Shown one piece after another: positions 1-8,528 of a stretch of DNA of 64,000 bases. The stretch comes from Pseudomonadota bacterium. GTDB taxonomy: Bacteria > Pseudomonadota > Alphaproteobacteria > Rhizobiales > Pleomorphomonadaceae. The notes under the pieces are model-generated. The model made no database searches. It saw only the letters and a list, made by a program, of their open reading frames with translations, and was not told where the DNA came from. The stretch covers positions 178,213 to 242,212 of the forward strand of contig JAEZHI010000007.1 in assembly GCA_023436885.1 (NCBI GenBank), in the 5' to 3' direction. The position numbers and the translations under genes are program-made. Positions within the stretch are counted from its first letter, which is position 1; every line of letters starts with the position of its first letter.

Positions 1-1425
1 CTGTATCATCCGCTGACCGCGCAAGTCGGAGGCACAGACGAGGAATCCGCGCTCTTCCATGTAAGCTAGGAGCCGCCTCGCCCTCGACGGCGAGCGGGTG
101 CCATAGGCGCGCGCAATTTCTGCATCCGATGGACACGGGGCCTTCTGAAGCGCCGCCTTGGCGACCAGCAGAAAGACACCGCGCATATCCTCCGGCAGTG
201 ACGCGGAGATTAGCGTCGCCTGTTGCCAGGCATCCTCGTCAACCGCCTCGGTCTCGACGCCGGCCCGGGCCAGCGAAAGACGCTGGCGGAAAGATTGCAA
301 ATCGAGCGTGTCGCCGGTGACCCGCTTGATGCGGCAGCGGACGAGAAAATCCTGATAGAGCATGGACACGGGCTGGAAAGCGGCTTCCGGCTCGGCCATC
401 ATCTCGACGAGGATCTCTTCGATCGCCTCATCGCGGGCAAGGCGCCCAAGCAGATCTGCCTGTGGCGGATTGTCTTCCGGGGCGGGCGCCAGAGCGACGC
501 GCGAGCGCGACAACTCGGCGAGAATATCGGCTGTCGAGACTTGCGACGCTGCCACCCGTGGCGCTTCCTCGCCCGTCGTCGGACGGAAGATCAGCTCGCG
601 CGCGGCCTCGCCAACCTGTTCTGGTAAAGGTGTCAGCGTCGGACCGCCACCACGCCCTCTGGTTTCGACTGGGCCAATCTTCACCGGTTCCGGCCGCCGG
701 CCAATGGCCGGACCAAGCGATACGAACTCGCCGCGCTGAAGATTGCGGAACATCTCGGCCTGCCGACGCTCCATTCCGAGGAGATCGGCGGCGCGTGCCA
801 TGTCGATATCGAGGAAAGTGCGGCCCATCAGGAAATTGGACGCCTCGGCGGCAACATTCTTGGCGAGCTTGGCCAGCCGTTGAGTCGCAATGACGCCTGC
901 GAGGCCGCGCTTGCGGCCACGGCACATCAGGTTGGTCATGGCGCCGAGCGAGGCGCGACGGGATTCACCATCGGCCTCACCGGAAGCGGCCGGCGCGAAA
1001 AGCTGCGCCTCGTCGACCACGACCAGCATGGGATACCAATAGTCCCGCTCGGCATCGAACAGGCCGTTGAGGAACGCTGCTGCTGCCCGGACTTGGCCGT
1101 CGACATCAAGCCCTTCGAGGTTGAGAACGACGGAAACGCGATGCTTTCGAACGCGAGCGGCAATCAGTGCCAGATCGCGCTCCGAGCAGTTGGCATCAAC
1201 GACGACATGGCCGAACCGATCGGCCAGAGTCACGAAGTCGCCTTCGGGATCGATGATCGCCTGCTGGACCCATTCGGCGCTTTGCTCAAGCAGGCGACGC
1301 AGCAGATGCGACTTGCCCGAGCCTGAGTTGCCCTGAACCAGCAAACGGGTGGCAAGCAGCTCTTCAAGATCGAAGGCAGCACGTGCGCCGTTCGCCCTGT
1401 TGCCGATGTCCACGTTGAAGGTCAT
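1..1425 (-). CDS. HerA/DUF87-family P-loop ATPase (3' end beyond window)
   Basis: An open frame runs from ATG at 1425 to the left edge with no stop, giving 475 codons of an incomplete protein. Residues 32-39 are a Walker A (GNSGSGKS). DPEGDF lies at 59-64, a Walker B (VVVDEAQLF) at 135-143 and an ATQR sensor-like motif at 180-183. This order fits the DUF87/HerA-type hexameric ATPase family related to FtsK and VirB4. Members act as DNA translocases, sometimes with a nuclease partner such as NurA. The part after about residue 400 looks like a small helical, possibly winged-helix, region. No strong ribosome binding site precedes the ATG, so the start is moderately sure. It is divergent from mog, and no nuclease gene is visible on this side. 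The exact role is unknown. Confidence 0.75.
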   Translation of the reverse strand, partial: MTFNVDIGNRANGARAAFDLEELLATRLLVQGNSGSGKSHLLRRLLEQSAEWVQQAIIDPEGDFVTLADRFGHVVVDANCSERDLALIAARVRKHRVSVVLNLEGLDVDGQVRAAAAFLNGLFDAERDYWYPMLVVVDEAQLFAPAASGEADGESRRASLGAMTNLMCRGRKRGLAGVIATQRLAKLAKNVAAEASNFLMGRTFLDIDMARAADLLGMERRQAEMFRNLQRGEFVSLGPAIGRRPEPVKIGPVETRGRGGGPTLTPLPEQVGEAARELIFRPTTGEEAPRVAASQVSTADILAELSRSRVALAPAPEDNPPQADLLGRLARDEAIEEILVEMMAEPEAAFQPVSMLYQDFLVRCRIKRVTGDTLDLQSFRQRLSLARAGVETEAVDEDAWQQATLISASLPEDMRGVFLLVAKAALQKAPCPSDAEIARAYGTRSPSRARRLLAYMEERGFLVCASDLRGQRMIQ

Positions 1426-1734
1426 CCCGAGGCCTTTTGTCCCACGCCACAGATTGCATTGCCCCTTACTTTTCGAGGCAGGCCCGTTTGTCGACCGATT
1501 CGCCCACCTTGTCCAAGAGGCAAGCAAGAGACTGATACCGACTCGTCCCGTGATTCACAGGCGAGTGCAGCGACACGGGCACATGGGACAAGTCAGTGAA
1601 GCGATCGATCCAATGTCAAACGCAATGCGCCACTGGACAGGAAGCGGTGCGAGTGGTTCTGCTGGCACCCTACATTACTCGACGGCTTGCATCACGCTGG
1701 TGTCAACGCCGGAGCTGAACCGCAAGGAGCCACC
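1426..1734. other. Intergenic region between the divergent HerA-type ATPase gene and mog
   Basis: About 310 bases separate two divergent starts. It presumably carries both promoters, but I could not pick out a convincing -35/-10 pair. I see no RNA gene, repeat or convincing small coding frame. Confidence 0.4.
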
Positions 1735-2256
1735 ATGGTCCGTATCGCGACTCTAACCGTCTCCGATCGAGCCTCTCGCGGCGAATATGAAGATCTTTCC
1801 GGACCGGCGATCGCCGCATGGCTTCAGAGGGCAGTCAGCTCCCCTTATGAACTGATCACGGTCGTCGTTCCCGACGGCGTCGATAACGTTGGCGGGGAAC
1901 TGGTCCGGCTTTGCGACGAAGAGCATGTCGATCTCATCCTGACCACCGGCGGAACCGGCCCCTCACCACGCGACCTGACGCCTGAAGCGATGAAGGTTGT
2001 GCTCGAAAAGGAGCTTCCTGGCTTCGGGGAACTGATGCGGCGGATCAGCCTAGAGAAGGTTCCGACCGCAATCCTTTCGCGCCAGACAGCCGGTACGCGC
2101 GGCGCTACGCTGATTGTGAATTTGCCGGGAAAACCTGCCTCCATCGCCGTTTGTCTCGATGCCGTGTTCCCGGCGATCCCCTATTGCCTCGACCTGATCG
2201 GTGCGGGACGCATTGACACCGATCCATCCGTCTGCAACTCATTCCGTCCGGCCTGA
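1735..2256 (+). CDS. mog: Molybdopterin adenylyltransferase (Mog/MoaB family)
   Basis: The 173-residue product is a MoCF/MogA-fold protein. The family adenylylates molybdopterin before MoeA inserts molybdate, in cytosolic molybdenum cofactor synthesis. Diagnostic motifs are SDRAS at 10-14, TTGGTGPSPRD at 70-80, SRQTAGTRG at 115-123 and LPGKPAS at 130-136. I chose the ATG at 1735 because AAGGAG lies seven bases upstream; an in-frame extension to 1687 has no support. No other cofactor genes are adjacent, so this is a stand-alone copy. MoaB and Mog are hard to separate by eye. The length and the SDRAS/GEYED start favour the Mog role. Confidence 0.9.
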   Translation: MVRIATLTVSDRASRGEYEDLSGPAIAAWLQRAVSSPYELITVVVPDGVDNVGGELVRLCDEEHVDLILTTGGTGPSPRDLTPEAMKVVLEKELPGFGELMRRISLEKVPTAILSRQTAGTRGATLIVNLPGKPASIAVCLDAVFPAIPYCLDLIGAGRIDTDPSVCNSFRPA

Positions 2257-2270
2257 CCTGCACGTTAAGG

Positions 2271-2300
2271 TTGCTTGCGGTAAGTTATTTCTCGTAGTAT
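2271..2300 (+). promoter_or_regulatory. Candidate promoter of the cold-shock gene
   Basis: TTGCTT (2271-2276) and TAGTAT (2295-2300) are spaced by 18 bases. Initiation near 2307 would give a leader of about 150 bases before the cold-shock ATG. Long leaders of this kind act as temperature-responsive structures in cspA-type genes. This is a sequence match only. Confidence 0.4.
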
Positions 2301-2457
2301 GAGAGATTATCGAATTTGGCCAGACCATCGGCCCTGAACGCCTGGGGTGAATCCCCCGCGACGTGACGACCTTTCCAAACTCGGTAACCACCTGTCACGT
2401 GCCCCGTGAGGGCGCGCGATTTTCTATCAAGCGACTTTCTGAGGAAAGGATCTCATC

Positions 2458-2667
2458 ATGGCTCTCGGCACCGTCAAGTGGTTCAACGCCACCAAGGGCT
2501 ACGGCTTCATCGCTCCGGACGCCGGTGGACCGGACGTCTTCGTTCACATCTCTGCTGTTGAGCGCTCGGGCCTCGGCTCGCTCAACGACGGCCAGAAGGT
2601 GAACTTCGAAGTCGTTCAGGACCGTCGCTCCGGCAAGTCGTCGGCCGACAACCTTTCGGCCGCCTGA
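2458..2667 (+). CDS. cspA: Cold-shock domain protein (CspA family)
   Basis: The 69-residue product is a single OB-fold cold-shock domain. RNP1 (KGYGFI, about 14-19) and RNP2 (VFVHIS, about 28-33) are intact. The family binds single-stranded RNA and DNA and melts secondary structure, in the cold or constitutively. GAGGAAAGGA precedes the ATG, and a strong intrinsic terminator follows. With its own promoter and long leader the gene is a monocistronic unit. Several csp paralogues are usual in Hyphomicrobiales, so the symbol is generic. Cold induction is inferred only from the leader length. Confidence 0.95.
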   Translation: MALGTVKWFNATKGYGFIAPDAGGPDVFVHISAVERSGLGSLNDGQKVNFEVVQDRRSGKSSADNLSAA

Positions 2668-2696
2668 TCTTAAGATCGGCAGCTCACAAAGTTAAT

Positions 2697-2728
2697 CCCC
2701 GCGGAAGACACCCTTCCGCGGGGTTTTT
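2697..2728 (+). terminator. Rho-independent terminator after the cold-shock gene
   Basis: A perfect 11-bp stem (2697-2707 with 2713-2723) closes a five-base loop and is followed by TTTTT. Because the opposite strand lacks an equivalent T-run, it mainly serves the plus-strand gene. It also separates that gene from the convergent cytochrome gene. Confidence 0.9.
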
Positions 2729-2750
2729 CGTTTAGAGGGATAAATCCGGC

Positions 2751-3248
2751 TCAGTGAGTGCCCGGAACCATCATGCGGCGCAGGGTGGAATCCTTCAGCA
2801 CGAAATGGTGGTAAAGCGCCGCCGCCGCGTGAACCAGGATCAGCACTATAAACGCCGGCTTGTTGGCCTCATGGATCTCGCCAAACGTCCTCATGTTGAC
2901 ATACTGGGCCAGGAGCCCAGTGATGGGCGTCAGGATCAGCAGGACATAGAAGAGATAGTGCAGCGCTTCGCCTGCCTTGACCTGGAGCGTGGGACCAGGC
3001 ACAGACTGCGGCACCCCCACCGTCAGGCGAAGCCCGAGGCGTGCCAGCGTAAGCACCAGCACGGCGATACCCACACCGAGATGCAGATAGTAGCCCGTCA
3101 GAAGCGACGAAGCATCCTGACCCGAGCGCACCAGATAGTTATAGCGCCCCATATCTTCGCCAAAGGCGAGCTGGAACAAAACCAAAAGCACGATCAACCA
3201 GTGAAGCGAAACCTGAACAGCAGTGTAGCCTGAAGAATGCTTGGCCAT
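2751..3248 (-). CDS. Cytochrome b561 family membrane protein
   Basis: The 165-residue product has four predicted membrane helices and the pattern of the CybB/YodB-type b561 family, which shuttles electrons at the inner membrane using two b hemes. Likely heme ligands are H16 (helix 1), H56 (helix 2), H140 (helix 4) and H147 or H148, spaced as in E. coli CybB. The start motif SLHW and the loop before helix 3 are also typical. It stands alone between a cold-shock gene and tex. No partner oxidoreductase is visible, so its electron donor and acceptor are unknown. Confidence 0.85.
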   Translation of the reverse strand: MAKHSSGYTAVQVSLHWLIVLLVLFQLAFGEDMGRYNYLVRSGQDASSLLTGYYLHLGVGIAVLVLTLARLGLRLTVGVPQSVPGPTLQVKAGEALHYLFYVLLILTPITGLLAQYVNMRTFGEIHEANKPAFIVLILVHAAAALYHHFVLKDSTLRRMMVPGTH

Positions 3249-3366
3249 GGCGGGCCTCCGGGATCGATAACCAAGCCGAGCTTACACCAAATTCAGCGGT
3301 CACCAATCGCTGAGATCGTGATTATCGCCCGAAAATTGTATCGTCAGATCGTCCGCGTGTGGGCAC

Positions 3367-5664
3367 TCACCTTCTCTTCATGGCAGCGGCCAATGCGGCG
3401 GCCATGGCATTGTTGCCGGCCGGTGCTGGTGGGGGACTACGCCGATCGGGACGACCACCTCCTGTACCCTTCGGCGCGCCGTCATCGTCCTTGCGCATGG
3501 AGAGCGCGATACGCTTGCGTTTGGCATCGACCTCGACGACGCGAACCTTCACCACATCGCCGGCCTTTACAACGTCTCGGGGATCCTTGACGAACCTGTC
3601 GGCCAACTGGCTGACATGGACCAGACCATCCTGATGGACACCGATGTCGACGAAGGCCCCAAAGGCGGCCACGTTGGTCACGGTTCCCTCAAGCACCATG
3701 CCCGGTTTGAGATCAGAGATCTCTTCGACACCTTCGGCGAAGCTGGCGGTCCGGAACTCGGGACGCGGATCACGACCCGGCTTCTCCAGTTCGGTCAGGA
3801 TATCGCGCACCGTCGGCAAACCGAAACGCTCGTCGACGAATTTCGCCGGATTGAGGGACTTCAGGGCAGCGCTGTCGCCCATCAGCTGACGAATATCCCG
3901 GCCGCAGGCTGCGACGATGCGGCGGGCCACACCATAGGCCTCAGGATGCACGGAAGATGCGTCGAGCGGCTCGTCACCGTCACGGATACGCAGGAAACCT
4001 GCAGCCTGTTCGAAGGTCTTGGCACCGAGTCGCGGTACGTCCATCAGCGCCTTGCGGCTGCGGAAAGCGCCCGATGCGTCACGGTAGGAGACGATCGCCT
4101 CGGCAATCGATGGTCCAAGGCCCGACACGCGGGAGAGAAGAGGAGCCGACGCGGTATTAAGATCGACGCCCACCGCATTCACGGCATCTTCGACGACGGC
4201 GTCCAGAGCCTTGGCAAGGTGTCCCTGATCGACATCATGCTGATATTGGCCGACGCCAATCGACTTTGGCTCGATCTTGACGAGCTCGGCCAGCGGGTCC
4301 TGCAGACGACGTGCGATCGATACCGCACCGCGCAATGAAACATCGAGCCCTGGGAACTCGCGGGCGGCCAGTTCGGACGCCGAGTAAACGGAAGCGCCCG
4401 CCTCGCTCACCACAACCTTGGTGGGCTTGGGGGCCGGCAGATCGGAAATCAGCGCGGAAGCCAGACGATCGGTCTCGCGACTCGCCGTTCCGTTGCCGAT
4501 GGCGATCAGCTCCACCTTATGTTTGCGCACCAGCGACGCGAGAGTTGCCAGAGCACCGGCGACATCATTCCTGGGCTGGAAGGGATAGACGGTCGCCGTA
4601 TCGAGAAGCTTGCCGGTTGCGTCGACCACGGCGACCTTGACGCCGGTTCTGATTCCGGGATCGAGCCCCATGGTCGAACGGGCTCCAGCCGGGGCGGCGA
4701 GCAGCAGATCCTTGAGATTGTCGGCGAATACACGGATCGCCTCGGTCTCGGCTTTTTCCCTGAGGGTTCCCATCAGATCGAGGGAGAGCGAAAGCTGCAG
4801 CTTTACGCGCCATGTCCAGCGGCAAACGTCGAACAGGAAGCCCTCGGCCGCCAGCTTGGCCGGAACATTGATGGAGAAGGCTTCGGCGACCATCCGTTCG
4901 ACCGGCTTGACCGGCGCCGGATCATCGGCGTCGATTTCCAGTTCCAGGGCCAGGACTTCCTCGTTGCGGCCACGCAGCATGGCAAGGGCCCGGTGACTTG
5001 GCACAGAGGCCCAGCGTTCGCGATGGTCGAAGTAATCTGCGAACTTCTCTCCGGCAGCTTCCTTGCCAGCAATCACTACCGAACGCAGCACGGCACAATC
5101 CTGAAGATAGCTGCGCAGGCGGCCAACCAGTTCCGGCGTTTCGGCAAAGCGCTCGGCAAGGATGTCGCGCGCACCATCGAGGGCCGCCTTGATATCGGGC
5201 ACGACCTCGTTGACGTAGGCAGCCGCAGTTGCTGCCGGCTCCAGCGTCCGGTCGGCGAACAGGGCATCAGCGAGCGGGCCCAGCCCCTTCTCCTTGGCAA
5301 TCTCACCCTTGGTGCGACGCTTGGGCTTGAAAGGCGCGTAGAGATCCTCGATCTCCGCCTTGGTGTCGGCGCCCACAATCTTCGCGGAGAGATCAGGTGT
5401 GAGCTTGCCCTGCCCCTCAATGGCCGCCAGAACGGCTGCCCGACGGGTCTCCAGCTCGCGGCGGTAGGAGAGGCGCTCCTCAAGCTTGCGGAGCTGGGTA
5501 TCGTCGAGACCGCCGGTCACTTCCTTGCGGTAGCGGGCGACGAAGGGCACCGTTGCCCCCTCGTCGAGCAGGCCGATGGCAGCTGATGCCTGAGCCGGCC
5601 GACAGCCAATTTCGCTGGCGATGGCCTCGACAATACGGGCTTCGACGGCTGCAGAAAGGGTCAT
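3367..5664 (-). CDS. tex: Tex family transcription accessory/RNA-binding protein
   Basis: The 765-residue product matches Tex: an N-terminal helical domain, a YqgF/RuvC-like domain around GLDPGIRTGVKVAVVD, two helix-hairpin-helix segments, and an S1 RNA-binding domain near the C-terminus (GMVLEGTVTNVAAFGAFVD). The protein ends in a low-complexity basic tail of Gly, Pro, Ala and Arg. Tex binds nucleic acids and influences transcription in many bacteria. I chose ATG 5664 because AGGGAG lies about eight bases upstream and the family N-terminus follows; an in-frame ATG at 5721 lacks a binding site. It is transcribed alone, just downstream of the DUF2934 gene on the same strand. Confidence 0.95.
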   Translation of the reverse strand: MTLSAAVEARIVEAIASEIGCRPAQASAAIGLLDEGATVPFVARYRKEVTGGLDDTQLRKLEERLSYRRELETRRAAVLAAIEGQGKLTPDLSAKIVGADTKAEIEDLYAPFKPKRRTKGEIAKEKGLGPLADALFADRTLEPAATAAAYVNEVVPDIKAALDGARDILAERFAETPELVGRLRSYLQDCAVLRSVVIAGKEAAGEKFADYFDHRERWASVPSHRALAMLRGRNEEVLALELEIDADDPAPVKPVERMVAEAFSINVPAKLAAEGFLFDVCRWTWRVKLQLSLSLDLMGTLREKAETEAIRVFADNLKDLLLAAPAGARSTMGLDPGIRTGVKVAVVDATGKLLDTATVYPFQPRNDVAGALATLASLVRKHKVELIAIGNGTASRETDRLASALISDLPAPKPTKVVVSEAGASVYSASELAAREFPGLDVSLRGAVSIARRLQDPLAELVKIEPKSIGVGQYQHDVDQGHLAKALDAVVEDAVNAVGVDLNTASAPLLSRVSGLGPSIAEAIVSYRDASGAFRSRKALMDVPRLGAKTFEQAAGFLRIRDGDEPLDASSVHPEAYGVARRIVAACGRDIRQLMGDSAALKSLNPAKFVDERFGLPTVRDILTELEKPGRDPRPEFRTASFAEGVEEISDLKPGMVLEGTVTNVAAFGAFVDIGVHQDGLVHVSQLADRFVKDPRDVVKAGDVVKVRVVEVDAKRKRIALSMRKDDDGAPKGTGGGRPDRRSPPPAPAGNNAMAAALAAAMKRR

Positions 5665-5773
5665 GTCACGGCTCCCTGAGAAGAAGGCCGCGACATTAGG
5701 CATCAGGTTCAGGCGGCGCAACGGCGCAGGCCGGCCTTGTCAACAAGCCATCGCTTGTCGAGGAAGTGTCACG

Positions 5774-6055
5774 TCAGCCAGAAACGACCTTGAGCGCCGG
5801 CTTCTTGGCAGACTCCTTCTTGGCCGTTTCCTTTTTGGCAGCTGGCTTTTTGGCGGCAGGCGCCTTGGCCTCGGCCGGTTCCTTCTTGGCCACAGCCGCA
5901 CGCGGCTTGCGGGCCGCCTTGGGCTTGGCCTCGGCCTCGGCGCGGACAAGCGCCTCAGCTTCCAGCCAGTGCTGCTCCGCCCTTCCCTCCGGCTGCCCCT
6001 CGGCCTGCCAGAGTTCGCGTGCCTTCGCCCTGATCTTGGCTTCAATATCGGACAT
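5774..6055 (-). CDS. DUF2934 protein with lysine/alanine-rich histone-like tail
   Basis: The 93-residue product has two parts. Residues 1-32 carry the DUF2934 signature (IRAKARELWQAEGQPEGRAEQHWLEAE in pattern: RARELW, EGRAEQHW). Residues 33-93 are almost only Ala, Lys, Pro and Glu with AAKKP-type repeats, like histone H1 or AlgP tails. DUF2934 proteins are small and of unknown function in Rhizobiales and other Proteobacteria. The basic tail suggests nucleic-acid contact, which is inference. GAGAGGA precedes ATG 6055; a longer frame to 6241 has no support. The promoter region holds several palindromes. Confidence 0.75.
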   Translation of the reverse strand: MSDIEAKIRAKARELWQAEGQPEGRAEQHWLEAEALVRAEAEAKPKAARKPRAAVAKKEPAEAKAPAAKKPAAKKETAKKESAKKPALKVVSG

Positions 6056-6446
6056 TGTCGAAATCCTCTCTTGTTCGGAACCCGGCCGACAGATGCCGGT
6101 GGCATCCTCCGAGGGGCGTTCGGGACAATATACTGGACCCTCGACCCGACGGTTTTCCATGAAAACCGCTACACGTGTAATGTAGCGCAGCACTCGCGCC
6201 CTGAGAAGGCAAGCAGCCGCCAAAAAACAGCGCACCGGCAAGGACTTTCTGTCTCCGCCCTGCTGTTTTGGAACACTTTGTCGCGATCAGACGACCAGCC
6301 GGTTCGGAGCGAGCAGGAGGCATCGCCCTTCCCCGCGGCAAACCCGTCGATCGGCAGGACAAACCTCGCAACTCACGATGACGCCGAGGGACGGTTGCCG
6401 TCGCGCGGGCAATCACCCAAAATCCAGTTCTCAGCGGAGGCAAGCC
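6056..6446. other. Divergent intergenic region with a palindrome cluster
   Basis: This 391-base gap separates the DUF2934 gene (minus) from a cupin gene (plus). At 6150-6168 there is an 8-bp inverted repeat (CGGTTTTC, 3-base gap, GAAAACCG). At 6168-6186 there is GCTACA, 7 bases, TGTAGC, which encloses the 10-bp palindrome TACACGTGTA (6170-6179). They lie about 95-130 bases upstream of the DUF2934 start and could be operator sites. No regulator gene is adjacent. No RNA gene or further coding sequence is visible. Confidence 0.4.
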
Positions 6447-6833
6447 ATGACCCATCCCTCTCTTATGCCAAGCACTGGTCTCAAAGAGTTCGCCACGGCC
6501 GAACGTTGCTTCATCACCGAGCTTCTTGGACATCCATCGCAGCCCGGCGTTTCGTTGGCGCGCGCAAGGGTCCTTCCCGGAGTGACCACACAGTTGCACG
6601 CGCTTGATGTCGAGGAGATCTACGTGATCGAGACCGGGAGCGGCGTCATGGAAGTCAATGGCGACCGCTTCCGCGTCGTGCCCGGGGACAGCGTCCTCAT
6701 ACCGCAGGGGATGCCTCAACGCATAGAGAACGACGGAACAGACGATCTCGTGTTTCTATGCCTCTGTCGGCCTCGCTTTCGTCCCGAGGGCTACGTCAAT
6801 CTTGAAGCCCCAAATGCCGAAGGGACGCCATGA
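6447..6833 (+). CDS. Small single-domain cupin protein
   Basis: The 128-residue product is a cupin beta-barrel. Motif 1 is seen as QLHALDVEEIYVIETGSG, and motif 2 as GDSVLIPQGMPQRIEN. The usual metal-binding His of motif 2 is Gln here, and motif 1 has one His rather than two, so metal binding may be weak or absent. GGAGG precedes ATG 6447. Such proteins range from sugar isomerases to ligand sensors, and the function cannot be told from sequence. It lies between a DUF2934 gene and a globin-coupled transducer, neither of which hints at a substrate. Confidence 0.75.
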   Translation: MTHPSLMPSTGLKEFATAERCFITELLGHPSQPGVSLARARVLPGVTTQLHALDVEEIYVIETGSGVMEVNGDRFRVVPGDSVLIPQGMPQRIENDGTDDLVFLCLCRPRFRPEGYVNLEAPNAEGTP

Positions 6834-7046
6834 GTTCGGCAGGAGTCCAAGCCTCACATATGTAATTTGGAGAGCCGACCCATGCCTCTACTCACATAAG
6901 TAGTATAACTCAGTCATAATGCCGCAAACTCTTTAAATATCGAAGGTTTTCCTAATTCATTTACGAACAGGTAATAGGTTTGGCGCGACAAAATGCCAAC
7001 GCCGGGTGCATCGATTGCGCCGGCTCCGCAACATAAAGGAATCAGC

Positions 7047-8408
7047 ATGTCCGCCTCTTCGTCCATTGCCTCTGACATGCGCCAGCGCCTTAACTTTCAC
7101 GCGGTCGACAACGGCGTCGCGACCACTCTCCGAGAACACCGGGCCTACATTTCCAGCATCCTTGCCGAGGGCATCGAAGCCTTTTACCGGCATGTTTCCA
7201 GCTTTCCTGAGACCAAGCGCTTCTTCAACTCGCCCGACCATATGGCTCATGCCAAGGCGGCGCAGCTGAAGCATTGGGAGCGCGTGCTTGAGGCCCGCTT
7301 CGATGATGCCTACTTCCAGTCGGTGTCCAAGATCGGCGAGACCCACCACCGGATCGGCTTGTCGCCGACATGGTATATCGGCGGCTATGATTTTCTTCTC
7401 ACGACGCTGATTGGCCGGATCAACAAGGATTACTCCGGCGGCCTCCTGAAAGGCGGGCGTGAGGAGACACGTCTCAAACTGCTGCAAGCGCTCAGCAAGG
7501 CCGTCATGGTCGACATGGACTTTGCCATCTCCGTCTACATCGATGCAGAGCGGGCCGCCCGGCACAATCTCATCGACCGCGTCACCGAAGAGTTTGAGTC
7601 GTCGGTCGGCGCCATCGCCGATCAGGTGCTCTCTTCGGCCAAGGACATGGCTGCGCTGACGCGAGATCTCGATCAGTCTACCGATCGAGCCGCAGAACGC
7701 GCCAAGAGCGTGACGCATGGCGCCGAGACGGCATCTGCCAACGTCGCGACGGTTGCCGCCGCCACCGAAGAACTGAGCGGGTCGGTCACAGAAATCACGC
7801 GCCAAGTTGCGGAATCGAGCCGTGTCGCTGCAGAAGCTGCCGCCGACGCTCTTCGGACTTCCACGCAGATCAAGGAACTTTCCGAAGCCGCCAAGAAGAT
7901 TGGCGACGTCGTCGATCTGATCGACAACATCGCCTCGCAAACCAATCTGCTGGCGCTCAACGCGACGATCGAGGCTGCCCGCGCCGGCGAGGCCGGCAAG
8001 GGCTTTGCGGTCGTCGCCGCCGAGGTCAAGCAGCTTGCTGATCAAACTGCCAAGGCCACATCGACCATTGCCGACCAGATCAATGGCATCCAGTCATCGA
8101 CCCAACAGTCGGTCGAGGCCATCAATGCCATTTCCGGTGTCATTGGTCGCCTCAGCGAGATTTCCAACGTCATCGCTGCCTCCGTCGAAGAACAGGGAAC
8201 GGCCACGCTCGATATTTCGCGCAACCTCAATCAGGCATCGAGCAGCACGGCCGAGGTGACGGAGCATATCGAAGGCGTGTCTCAGGCCAACGCTGCGGCG
8301 GTCGCCGCGACTGAACGCATGAAGAGCGGATCGAGCGAACTCGGCGAGACGTGTGCCCGTCTTCGGTCCGAGATCAAGGGCTTCCTGGCCAAGGTAAGGG
8401 CTGCCTGA
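7047..8408 (+). CDS. Globin-coupled methyl-accepting chemotaxis transducer (HemAT-like)
   Basis: The 453-residue soluble protein has an N-terminal protoglobin sensor (about 15-175) and a C-terminal MCP signalling domain (about 180-453). The likely proximal heme ligand is H100 in THHRIGL, followed by the conserved W109-Y110. The kinase-contact hairpin is recognisable in NLLALNATIEAARAGEAG and GKGFAVVAAEV. No membrane segment is present, as in HemAT of Bacillus and Halobacterium, so it is a cytoplasmic oxygen (or CO/NO) sensor. AAAGGA precedes ATG 7047. No che genes are in view; it must work with a chemotaxis kinase coded elsewhere. An intrinsic terminator follows. Confidence 0.92.
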   Translation: MSASSSIASDMRQRLNFHAVDNGVATTLREHRAYISSILAEGIEAFYRHVSSFPETKRFFNSPDHMAHAKAAQLKHWERVLEARFDDAYFQSVSKIGETHHRIGLSPTWYIGGYDFLLTTLIGRINKDYSGGLLKGGREETRLKLLQALSKAVMVDMDFAISVYIDAERAARHNLIDRVTEEFESSVGAIADQVLSSAKDMAALTRDLDQSTDRAAERAKSVTHGAETASANVATVAAATEELSGSVTEITRQVAESSRVAAEAAADALRTSTQIKELSEAAKKIGDVVDLIDNIASQTNLLALNATIEAARAGEAGKGFAVVAAEVKQLADQTAKATSTIADQINGIQSSTQQSVEAINAISGVIGRLSEISNVIAASVEEQGTATLDISRNLNQASSSTAEVTEHIEGVSQANAAAVAATERMKSGSSELGETCARLRSEIKGFLAKVRAA

Positions 8409-8430
8409 CAAGGCAACCAGGCTTCCAATG

Positions 8431-8473
8431 GGCGGCGGCGAACGCTTTGCGGCGCCGCCGCCCTTGCTTTTTC
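8431..8473 (+). terminator. Intrinsic terminator after the globin-coupled transducer
   Basis: A 10-bp GC stem (8431-8440 with 8455-8464) is followed by TTGCTTTTT. It ends the transducer transcript before ilvD. Confidence 0.8.
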
Positions 8474-8528
8474 CACAAAACGGTCCCATCCGTCAGGCAA
8501 TATATCTTTCCCTGAGATGGATCGAACC

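Noticed and set aside
6957..8045. Frame antisense to the globin-coupled transducer
   Set aside because: The globin and MCP motifs are on the plus strand; nothing conserved is seen in the antisense frame.
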